Part shown: positions 1 to 4,438 of the stretch, piece by piece
Numbering within the stretch: the first letter of the stretch is position 1
How the letters are laid out: every line of letters begins with the position of its first letter
Assembly: GCA_002393865.1 (NCBI GenBank)
Contig: DGUD01000148.1
Span: 1 to 7,163 of the forward strand
Origin: Treponema sp. UBA4319
GTDB taxonomy: Bacteria; Spirochaetota; Spirochaetia; Treponematales; Treponemataceae
Length of the DNA: 7,163 nt
Reading direction: 5' to 3'
The notes under the pieces: generated by a model
Databases searched by the model: none
Seen by the model: only the letters and a program-made list of their open reading frames with translations
What the model was told of the DNA's origin: nothing
Made by a program: the position numbers and the translations under genes

Positions 1-2
1 AG

Positions 3-89
3 GCCGGACACTGGGAGGCCGACACGATCCTGGGGAAGAGCGGCGGGGCATGCCTCTTGCCCGCAGGATTTTTTATCTTTCATCATTGA
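3..89 (+). pseudogene. IS30-family transposase remnant (both ends missing)
   Basis: Reading from base 3, the plus strand encodes AGHWEADTILGKSGGACLL and then unrelated residues (PAGFF...) to a TGA at 87-89. The GHWE-x-D-[TL]-[IV]-x-GK...ACLL pattern is the start of the DDE catalytic core of IS30-family transposases, and the Asp of 'EAD' (21-23) fits the first catalytic acidic residue. In intact members the ACLL strand is followed by a [TV]-x-[ST]-ERK-[ST]-R motif. None of the three forward frames shows it after about base 60, so similarity stops there. The N-terminal part lies outside the window. The break falls about 11-14 bases from the stop codon of the convergent Nudix gene. This is a decayed insertion sequence fragment; only about 19 residues support the family call. 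Confidence 0.65.
43..74 (+). terminator. weak terminator-like hairpin plus T run
   Basis: Bases 43-50 can pair with 58-64 (GCGGG plus CA against TG plus CCCGC, one bulged G), with a 7-base loop. The spacer AGGA and six T's at 69-74 follow. It would stop plus-strand transcripts coming from the transposase side before they run antisense into the Nudix gene. The four-base gap before the T run makes it a weak candidate. Confidence 0.28.
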
Positions 90-597
90 CTATATGCAGC
101 ACACCCTTGCTCTCAAGGATTTCTTTCATACGATAGCGCAAAAACTCCGGGCGGACATCAGTCTGCGGCAGCTGGTCAAGCGGAATCCAATGAACCGATT
201 CCTTTGCATTATCCCAGCCAAGTGTATTGCATACAGCTTCTTTTTTGCCCCGGCTTTTCATCAGATAATACAATTCAACAACGTGGCACTTGAGCGGGTT
301 GTAACCCAGAGCCTTATCATTAAAAAAGTTCTCGCAGATAACGGCAAGCCGCTCCACTTCATAATCTACACCGGTTTCTTCTCGAACCTCTCGCACTACA
401 CATTCTTCTGACTTTTCATTCATGTGTACGCCGCCGCCCACCGTGTAGTAATAGGCTGAGCTCTCACTTTTTACCACGAGGAATGTATCTTCTTCTATTA
501 TGATAGCACCCGTCCTGTAGCGGAACCAGTTATCAGCTACAGAAAAACAGCAGTCAGGGTAGCCGACCCTGATTTCTCCCATTTCATTTTTATCCAT
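73..597 (-). CDS. Nudix hydrolase
   Basis: The 174-residue protein carries a perfect Nudix box at residues 55-77: G-x5-E-x7-REVREETGV, matching GX5EX7REUXEEXGU. The REVREE glutamates bind the divalent metal. Nudix enzymes hydrolyse a nucleoside diphosphate linked to another group. The substrate cannot be read here, and the short flanks (54 residues before the box, about 97 after) suggest a single-domain cytosolic enzyme. The ATG at 597 lies 11 bases after the flavin reductase stop, and the TAG of that stop is part of the TAGGAA ribosome-binding site. The pair is therefore an operon, probably translationally coupled. Met6 is an alternative start with no better site. The gene ends next to the transposase remnant, and no T-tailed terminator is visible after it. 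The family call is firm; the substrate is unknown. Confidence 0.93.
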   Translation of the reverse strand: MDKNEMGEIRVGYPDCCFSVADNWFRYRTGAIIIEEDTFLVVKSESSAYYYTVGGGVHMNEKSEECVVREVREETGVDYEVERLAVICENFFNDKALGYNPLKCHVVELYYLMKSRGKKEAVCNTLGWDNAKESVHWIPLDQLPQTDVRPEFLRYRMKEILESKGVLHIVNDER

Positions 598-608
598 ATT
601 TAGTATTC

Positions 609-1202
609 CTACAGACCCTTCATCGGTTCGCCCCAGCGACCAAGGGGGCGCCCGTCAATGGAATTATACGTCGTCTCGCCGGAAGCCAAAACCGGAGCCG
701 CGCGTCTGAGGCGGTCAATAAAGGGAATGCTTTTATCCAGAAGGCTTTCTTCTATCGTGACGTTGCAGATTTCGCAGAGGAAAACATCGCTATGCTCGGC
801 CGCCTTGATCTCTTTGATGACCTTGAGCTCAAAGCTCACCGGGCTTTCCGCGATGGTGGGAACATCCAGCACCTGTCCCCATGCCACGGTCGGGCTGAAC
901 TTCATCTTGTCCGCATGCTTGCGCCCACTGGTGTTGCCATAATAATCGGCAAGCGGGAGCAGGGATTCAGTCACAAGGTTTGCGGAAAAAACGCCGTTCT
1001 TACGGATCAAGTCCTTTGTCAGCTTTTCCTCGCCAATACAGGCCATCACCCCCATGCGAGGCTCATTTTCAACAGCAACGGTGGCATAGCTGAACCAGCA
1101 GAACAGCCCGAAATCCGGCGTGCCGTCATCCTTTTTTGTTCCGTACAAAAACAGCGCCTGCGGACAGAAATCGTTCCCGCACCTTCCTTGCACCTTTGCC
1201 AT
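609..1202 (-). CDS. flavin reductase-like FMN-binding protein
   Basis: The 197-residue protein resembles the flavin reductase-like (flavoredoxin type) split-barrel family, which binds FMN and transfers electrons from NAD(P)H or ferredoxin-like donors to flavin or to partner proteins. The features I rely on are the N-terminal PQALFLYGTKKDDGTPDFGLFCWF segment (residues 14-37), where FMN-phosphate contacts usually lie, the RMGVMACIG strand (49-57), 'VFSANLVTESLLPLADYYG' (71-89), which is typical of this family, and 'KFSPTVAW' (101-108) before the substrate face. Cys residues at 8, 13 and 35 are noticeable but I assign no role to them. No signal peptide or membrane segment is seen. The ATG at 1202 is preceded by AAGGGGG with a 7-base gap. 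It is the first gene of an operon with the Nudix gene and has its own strong promoter. Confidence 0.85.
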   Translation of the reverse strand: MAKVQGRCGNDFCPQALFLYGTKKDDGTPDFGLFCWFSYATVAVENEPRMGVMACIGEEKLTKDLIRKNGVFSANLVTESLLPLADYYGNTSGRKHADKMKFSPTVAWGQVLDVPTIAESPVSFELKVIKEIKAAEHSDVFLCEICNVTIEESLLDKSIPFIDRLRRAAPVLASGETTYNSIDGRPLGRWGEPMKGL

Positions 1203-1246
1203 CGCACGCCCCCTTGTCCATCCTGCAGAAATTCAGGAAAAGCTTT

Positions 1247-1263
1247 CCGGTCGTTATAACCGG
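1247..1263. promoter_or_regulatory. inverted repeat just downstream of flavin reductase promoter
   Basis: CCGGT-7-ACCGG, with a perfect inner palindrome GTTATAAC (1253-1260), lies at about +6 to +22 of the predicted flavin reductase transcript. That position suits a repressor operator or a short 5' hairpin. No binding protein can be named. Confidence 0.35.
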
Positions 1264-1267
1264 CTCA

Positions 1268-1303
1268 TGCTACCATCATACACAGAAGGCACGCGTCTTT
1301 CAA
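1268..1303 (-). promoter_or_regulatory. promoter of flavin reductase-Nudix operon
   Basis: On the minus strand TTGAAA (1303-1298), a 17-base spacer and TATGAT (1280-1275) form a good sigma70-type promoter. Initiation is expected near 1268, giving a leader of about 66 bases before the ATG at 1202. It lies in the 124-base gap between the DUF3795 stop and the flavin reductase start, so the operon need not depend on readthrough. Confidence 0.65.
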
Positions 1304-1326
1304 CTGCCAGATTCCCTGCCGGCAGA

Positions 1327-1614
1327 TTACTTTCCCTGCAACGCCTGCAAAAGGGCGATACGGCCCTTGACGTTCGCTTCAAATTCCTCGTCGGTAAAAT
1401 GCGGGTCGCGGGTTTTGCTCCAGATTCCGCAAGGCAGGTCCGGACATGCGAGGCAGTTTGAAAAGCCGTGCACCGCCACGCAGCAGTGCCAGATTGCGCA
1501 TTCCGCGCCTCCCGTATGAAAAACGATTCCCTTGCAGGCGTCGCAGCCAGCACACCTCTCTTTGCAATAACATTTTGAGCAGTCCAGCCCGCACACGCTG
1601 ATTGCACCGGTCAT
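1327..1614 (-). CDS. Cys-rich DUF3795 protein
   Basis: The 95-residue protein has 13 cysteines. The opening CGLDCSKCYCKERCAGC (residues 8-24), a middle CAIWHCC (39-45), then NCLACPDLPCGIW (53-65) and a closing DPHFTDEEFEANVKGR (70-85) match the DUF3795 family. Members are short, probably metal-binding (zinc or iron-sulfur) cytosolic proteins of unknown function. I chose the ATG at 1614 because GGAGGA sits four bases before it and the similarity begins there; the frame is open further upstream, but that stretch is not family-like and contains the predicted promoter. The gene follows the AraC regulator by 77 bases on the same strand and has its own extended -10 promoter. An AraC target relationship is plausible but unproven. 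Confidence 0.85.
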   Translation of the reverse strand: MTGAISVCGLDCSKCYCKERCAGCDACKGIVFHTGGAECAIWHCCVAVHGFSNCLACPDLPCGIWSKTRDPHFTDEEFEANVKGRIALLQALQGK

Positions 1615-1618
1615 AGTC

Positions 1619-1624
1619 TCCTCC
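1619..1624 (-). promoter_or_regulatory. Shine-Dalgarno site fixing the DUF3795 start
   Basis: GGAGGA on the minus strand, four bases before ATG 1614. It fixes the start 34 codons inside the longest open frame. Confidence 0.8.
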
Positions 1625-1638
1625 AGAACGCATGGTCT

Positions 1639-1651
1639 TGCAAGCAGTATA
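1639..1651 (-). promoter_or_regulatory. extended -10 promoter of DUF3795 gene
   Basis: TGCTATACT on the minus strand, with -10 TATACT at 1651-1646 and a TG dinucleotide one base upstream, is an extended -10 element. No good -35 box lies 16-18 bases upstream. That is common for extended -10 promoters or for promoters that need an activator, and an AraC-type gene lies directly upstream. Predicted initiation is near 1639, with a leader of about 25 bases. Confidence 0.5.
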
Positions 1652-1691
1652 GCACCGCTCCGTCTTTGCCGTATTGTAAAATTCCGACAGG

Positions 1692-2597
1692 CTAGCGCAA
1701 GAGGGAATCGCCGCATTCCGCCTGTGCGCCCAGCAGCCCCGCAAGCTTCCTTGCTTCGGGCAGGCTCATTCCGTGGAATTTCTTGAAGTCGTTCAGAAGG
1801 TGTGCCTGGTCAAAATAACCGTAGGCAAAAACCGCATCCTGCATGGCGACACTGCCCGGAGCGGAATGCCCTTTGCGGCACAAGGCTTGCCAGAGGCTCT
1901 GGTAGCGTATCAGGGAGGAAACTTTTTTGGGAGAAAGGGAGCATGTGTATGCAAAAAGGCGCTCAAGCTGACGCTCACCCGCATGCACGTCCTTTAGCAG
2001 GGAGGAAAGACCTTGCGCCCCCCGCATGCGGATCATCTGCATGACAGCATCACGGACAAGCCGGTGCTGCTCCGGCACCTTCCGCACAGGCCGCTCAAGC
2101 AGCAGAAGCAGGATGCCTTCGGCGGCCACCTTGAATTCCCCGAGCGTCATCGACGGAGAAAAGCGCTGGCGGAGCAGCCGTTCCGCGGTCGCAAAATGCA
2201 CCCCTGCGTCAAAACACGCGTTGGCGGTTTTTGAAAGCGGCTCATCGGAAAAAAGGGATGCCTGCCACGCATACAGGCGGATTCCAAAAAGCCGCCGGTA
2301 CGGAGCATACGAATGCCCCGACCAGAACATCCTGTCGTTCACGCCGCAAAAATCCATGCGCAAAACAGCCCGGCCGTCGGCTGTATCTTCCGTTCCGTCC
2401 GTCACGATGATGATGTCCGCGCACAAATCGGGGATAACGGCGGACAGGGCTTTTTCCCGTTCCGGCGAAGGAACCGTGACCGCTTCGTTCCACGAAGTCC
2501 AGAAACAGCGCACATACGGCGCAAGGCCTGCGCATGGCAAAAGCTCGCGGTAGCCCGGATGAGGAAAAGGAGTCGCCGTGATGGGAAGGAACTGCAT
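1692..2597 (-). CDS. AraC-family transcriptional regulator
   Basis: This 301-residue regulator has an N-terminal sensor region beginning YRELLPCAGLAPYVRCFW (residues 16-33) and continuing through 'LFGIRLYAW' (103-111), the arrangement of the DUF6597-type AraC proteins. A C-terminal AraC/XylS DNA-binding domain follows at about residues 180-285. In it, LSSLLKDVHAGERQLERLF (197-215) is the first helix-turn-helix and AYGYFDQAHLLNDFKKFHG (258-276) the second, with the conserved G-[YF]-x-[DS]-Q-[AS]-H-x-x-x-x-F-K signature. I chose ATG 2597: a TTG four codons earlier lies inside the -10 box and would not be transcribed. No ribosome-binding site precedes the ATG. The predicted mRNA begins about five bases before it, so translation is probably leaderless. 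It may control itself or the DUF3795 gene 77 bases downstream. The inducer is unknown. Confidence 0.9.
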   Translation of the reverse strand: MQFLPITATPFPHPGYRELLPCAGLAPYVRCFWTSWNEAVTVPSPEREKALSAVIPDLCADIIIVTDGTEDTADGRAVLRMDFCGVNDRMFWSGHSYAPYRRLFGIRLYAWQASLFSDEPLSKTANACFDAGVHFATAERLLRQRFSPSMTLGEFKVAAEGILLLLLERPVRKVPEQHRLVRDAVMQMIRMRGAQGLSSLLKDVHAGERQLERLFAYTCSLSPKKVSSLIRYQSLWQALCRKGHSAPGSVAMQDAVFAYGYFDQAHLLNDFKKFHGMSLPEARKLAGLLGAQAECGDSLLR

Positions 2598-2601
2598 TAC
2601 A

Positions 2602-2636
2602 AATATCAATTATATCGTGCCAGATGCAAAAGTCAA
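2602..2636 (-). promoter_or_regulatory. strong promoter of AraC gene (predicted leaderless)
   Basis: On the minus strand TTGACT (2636-2631), a 16-base spacer and a perfect TATAAT (2614-2609). The -10 box ends only 11 bases before the ATG, so initiation near 2602 leaves a leader of about five bases, too short for a Shine-Dalgarno site. Confidence 0.7.
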
Positions 2637-2688
2637 GGCTGCCGTAACACGGAAATCAGTTTTGTGAGGAGCGGGGAGGAAAATCCGG

Positions 2689-2775
2689 ATGGGAAGCCCG
2701 CTGTGGCGCGGAACGGCAGAACAATACCTGCGCGAGCTCCACGAGCACAATCCGTACGTGCATCAAGCATACTAG
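2689..2775 (+). CDS. possible 28-residue small protein
   Basis: A short plus-strand frame opens with ATG 2689, preceded by GGGGAGGA (2673-2680) at an 8-base gap, and encodes MGSPLWRGTAEQYLREL... ending HNPYVHQAY. It fills the space between the AraC promoter and the convergent 74-residue gene. The two genes end tail to tail, their TAG stops sharing the same CTAG (2772-2775). The strong ribosome-binding site and the tidy fit favour a real gene. Against it, I find no clear plus-strand promoter, the product matches nothing I recognise, and 28 codons is short enough for chance. It could instead be the tail of a decayed gene, although an in-frame TGA at 2665-2667 closes the frame upstream. Confidence 0.3.
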   Translation: MGSPLWRGTAEQYLRELHEHNPYVHQAY

Positions 2776-2996
2776 TCTTCCCAGGTGCGGTTCAGCTTTT
2801 TGAATTTCTCCCACACCTCAAGCGCAAGCTTTACCGCGTCCGCATAGTCTTCGTGCAGGACAGCTTTGCCGTTCGCGTTCCGCAGCTTGTACTTGCCGTC
2901 CTTTGTGTGCTCAATCATGGGCACGTGCTCGTGCTCGCACACGCTGTACCACTTGCCGCCAATCTGTTCCTTGTGCCACTTAAAATTGTTCTTCAT
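2772..2996 (-). CDS. hypothetical 74-residue protein downstream of XRE regulator
   Basis: I do not recognise this 74-residue protein. It is charged, with 14 Lys, and has no signal peptide or membrane segment. The first half has WHKEQIGGKWYSVCEHEHVP (residues 7-26), which reads like a small beta-sheet with two Cys/His-type positions (C20, H22, H24). The second half, EDYADAVKLALEVWEKFKKL (49-68), is probably an amphipathic helix. I chose ATG 2996 because GGAGG (3005-3001) lies four bases before it, directly after the XRE stop (TAG, 3009-3007). The ten-base spacing indicates translational coupling to the XRE gene, so it may be a partner or effector of that regulator. It could also be a small antitoxin-like or phage-derived protein, but nothing here shows that. 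Confidence 0.7.
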   Translation of the reverse strand: MKNNFKWHKEQIGGKWYSVCEHEHVPMIEHTKDGKYKLRNANGKAVLHEDYADAVKLALEVWEKFKKLNRTWED

Positions 2997-3000
2997 GTTC

Positions 3001-3005
3001 CCTCC
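3001..3005 (-). promoter_or_regulatory. Shine-Dalgarno site coupling XRE stop to next gene
   Basis: GGAGG begins right after the XRE TAG (one base between) and sits four bases before ATG 2996. It decides that start and implies that ribosomes ending XRE translation reinitiate here. Confidence 0.75.
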
Positions 3006-3006
3006 G

Positions 3007-3420
3007 CTAGTCACACAGGTCTTCTTCCCATTCGGCCTTTGCCACAAGCCGCGCAGGAATCTCCACATAGCCGTTTGAGTCATGGCATTGCTTTTGCTGA
3101 TTCAATTTTCGTTTTTCATCGCACGCAGTTTTTTGTGACAGCGAAGCTTTTCCTTGCTTCTTGCCGGTCGCATAGCACAGCTCCCGCTGCACAATCGTAT
3201 CAACTGGCACGCCAAAAAGCTCTGAAAGCACAAGAAGATTATCCACCGTCGGCAGACTCTGCCCGCCGAGCCATGCATACACCGCCTGTGGATACGAAAA
3301 GCCGAACACGGCCTGCACATCATGCACGCAGAGCGCATTCGATTCCATGAGCTGCTTGATTTTACGGCCGGTCGCCCTCACGTCGACGACAGGCTTCTGA
3401 AACGTAGAGATGCGGCTCAT
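3007..3420 (-). CDS. XRE-type helix-turn-helix regulator
   Basis: A 137-residue protein with one XRE/Cro-type DNA-binding domain at about residues 17-78: GRKIKQLMESNALCVHDVQAVFG, then FSYPQAVYAWLGGQSLPTVDNLLVLSELFGVPVDTIV. The second helix begins near VHDVQ (32-36), the recognition helix is YPQAVYAWLGG (43-53), and the 'LPTVDNLLVLSELFGVPVDTIV' end is the hallmark of this family. The C-terminal 55 residues are lysine- and glutamine-rich and not conserved-looking. ATG 3420 has GGAGG (3434-3430) nine bases upstream. A longer reading from 3552 would start inside the -35 box of the promoter, so I reject it. It is divergent from the glycosylase gene, which shares the control region, and is the first gene of an operon with the 74-residue gene. 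Autoregulation is likely by analogy with such regulators. Confidence 0.88.
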   Translation of the reverse strand: MSRISTFQKPVVDVRATGRKIKQLMESNALCVHDVQAVFGFSYPQAVYAWLGGQSLPTVDNLLVLSELFGVPVDTIVQRELCYATGKKQGKASLSQKTACDEKRKLNQQKQCHDSNGYVEIPARLVAKAEWEEDLCD

Positions 3421-3429
3421 AAGCTTACG

Positions 3430-3456
3430 CCTCCGTCTTTGCAGAAAGACGCAAAG
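3430..3456 (-). promoter_or_regulatory. XRE leader: mutually exclusive hairpins next to SD
   Basis: In the minus-strand leader, CGTCTTT-CTGC-AAAGACG (3451-3434) forms a 7-bp hairpin whose last base is also the first base of the GGAGG site (3434-3430). The same bases can instead form CTTTGC-8-GCAAAG (3456-3437). The two folds cannot coexist, so access to the ribosome-binding site may differ between them. Confidence 0.3.
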
Positions 3457-3516
3457 CCCCGAACCACAGCGGCTGCCCGTTCTTTGCAGCGGCAACCGGC
3501 TTTGTGATATGTGTTG

Positions 3517-3552
3517 TACCTGCACTATACCACAAATAAAAATCTTTGTCAT
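3517..3552 (-). promoter_or_regulatory. promoter of XRE operon
   Basis: On the minus strand ATGACA (3552-3547), a 17-base spacer and TATAGT (3529-3524). Initiation near 3517 gives a leader of about 97 bases. The -35 box touches the palindrome at 3552-3568. Confidence 0.62.
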
Positions 3553-3568
3553 TAAACTTGTCGTTTAA
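3552..3568. promoter_or_regulatory. 17-bp palindrome, candidate XRE operator
   Basis: TTAAAC-TTGTC-GTTTAA is a perfect 6-bp inverted repeat centred on 3560. It begins at the edge of the minus-strand -35 box (3547-3552) and covers the plus-strand -35 box (3558-3563). A protein bound here would block both promoters. The same DNA also reads as two direct repeats, TTGTCATTAAA (3546-3556) and TTGTCGTTTAA (3558-3568), 12 bp apart. The XRE product is the obvious candidate to bind it. Confidence 0.5.
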
Positions 3569-3594
3569 AAATAAACTGTGCTATACTAGCGCTC
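3558..3594 (+). promoter_or_regulatory. promoter of DNA glycosylase gene
   Basis: TTGTCG (3558-3563), an 18-base spacer and TATACT (3582-3587) on the plus strand. Initiation near 3594 leaves a leader of about 25 bases, containing GGAGGGG (3608-3614) before ATG 3619. The -35 box is only a fair match. Confidence 0.5.
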
Positions 3595-3618
3595 ACAAGC
3601 ACCAGATGGAGGGGCAGT

Positions 3619-4317
3619 ATGGATGGAGCACAACACGGCATCAGCAAAACGGGGCAAGCTGCAAGCGAAAAAAAAAGTGCCCGCGCAAAAAGCTCCGCTA
3701 CCATCGTCCATCCGATTCCGCCCGTATGGGATTCCGAAAGCCGCACCCTGCTGCTCGGAACCATACCGTCGCCAGCAAGCCGAAACGCGGGCTTCTTTTA
3801 CATGCATCCGCAGAACCGCTTCTGGCGCATAGTTCCAGCGGTATTCGGCGAGGCGCTCGTATACACAAACAAAGGGCTGCTTTCTATCAGCAGTTCCTCC
3901 GGAGCAGACAACGCGACATCCAGCACGGACTATGCGCCTCCCCCAAATGTCTGTTCTCCGCAACAGGCAACAGCCAGCCTTGCCGCCGCCATCACAGAGC
4001 GGCATGACTTCCTGCTCCGCCACCACATTGCACTATGGGACGTGCTGTCACAATGCGACATCCACGGAGCGGCGGACGCGACAATCCGCAATGCCGTGGC
4101 AAACGACTTTACGGCGATTTTTGAGCAAAGCAAAATCCGCCGCGTATTCTGCACCGGAAAAAGCGCCTATGCGCTCTGGCAAAAACACTGTGCAGCCCGC
4201 TACGAAAGCAGCTTTGCCCTGACAAGCCACTGCCTGCCAAGCACCAGCCCCGCAAATGCCGCATGGTCGGCGGAACGTCTGATTGAGGCGTATTCGGTTT
4301 TAAAGGAAGATTCCTAG
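3619..4317 (+). CDS. hypoxanthine (deoxyinosine)-DNA glycosylase, UDG superfamily
   Basis: This 232-residue protein belongs to the hypoxanthine-DNA glycosylase branch (family 6) of the uracil-DNA glycosylase superfamily, which removes deaminated adenine (hypoxanthine) from DNA to start base-excision repair. I see LLLGTIPSPASRNAGFFYMHPQNRFWRIV at residues 44-72 (motif 1 plus the GF[FY]Y-x-HPQNRFW signature), ALWDVLSQCDIHGAADATIRNA (138-159), the KIRRVFCTGKSAY strand (172-184) and the closing LPSTSPANA motif (206-214). ATG 3619 follows GGAGG by six bases. Relatives are typically around 160-180 residues. The excess is a polar, lysine-rich N-terminal extension (about 1-28) and a Ser/Thr/Pro-rich low-complexity stretch (about 82-125) in the middle of the fold. 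It is transcribed divergently from the XRE regulator and convergently to tex. Confidence 0.88.
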   Translation: MDGAQHGISKTGQAASEKKSARAKSSATIVHPIPPVWDSESRTLLLGTIPSPASRNAGFFYMHPQNRFWRIVPAVFGEALVYTNKGLLSISSSSGADNATSSTDYAPPPNVCSPQQATASLAAAITERHDFLLRHHIALWDVLSQCDIHGAADATIRNAVANDFTAIFEQSKIRRVFCTGKSAYALWQKHCAARYESSFALTSHCLPSTSPANAAWSAERLIEAYSVLKEDS

Positions 4318-4371
4318 GCGCAAAATATACACAATAGGTTTTGAGATGCGGAAACTTTTTTGAGCTTTCCT

Positions 4372-4429
4372 TAGCTGTACGGCAGTAGCAGGCAGACAGC
4401 AGAGGATACCCCTGTTGTCTGCACAGCTA
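4372..4429. terminator. long hairpin between convergent genes (possible two-way terminator)
   Basis: GCAGACAGCAG (4392-4402) pairs with CTGTTGTCTGC (4412-4422) over 11 bp with one G.T wobble, loop 4403-4411. Directly outside, TAGCTGT (4372-4378) pairs with ACAGCTA (4423-4429), leaving a 13-base bulge on the left side only. It lies between the glycosylase stop (4317) and the tex stop (4439), the usual place for a shared terminator. No T run follows it in either direction, so it may act by another mechanism or only protect 3' ends. The rest of 4318-4438 shows nothing I can name. Confidence 0.45.
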
Positions 4430-4438
4430 TCAGCGCTA

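Noticed and set aside
792..1259. Plus-strand frames opposite the flavin reductase gene
   Set aside because: Shadows of a well-supported gene; no motifs and no promoter.
2313..3350. 345-codon plus-strand frame spanning the AraC, 74-residue and XRE genes
   Set aside because: It runs across three supported minus-strand genes and their promoters, and the product is a patchwork of Arg, Pro and His without motifs.
3007..3552. Longer XRE reading starting at ATG 3552
   Set aside because: The start codon lies inside the -35 box of the XRE promoter, and the extra 44 residues are Arg/Cys-rich and unlike the family; ATG 3420 has a good GGAGG site.
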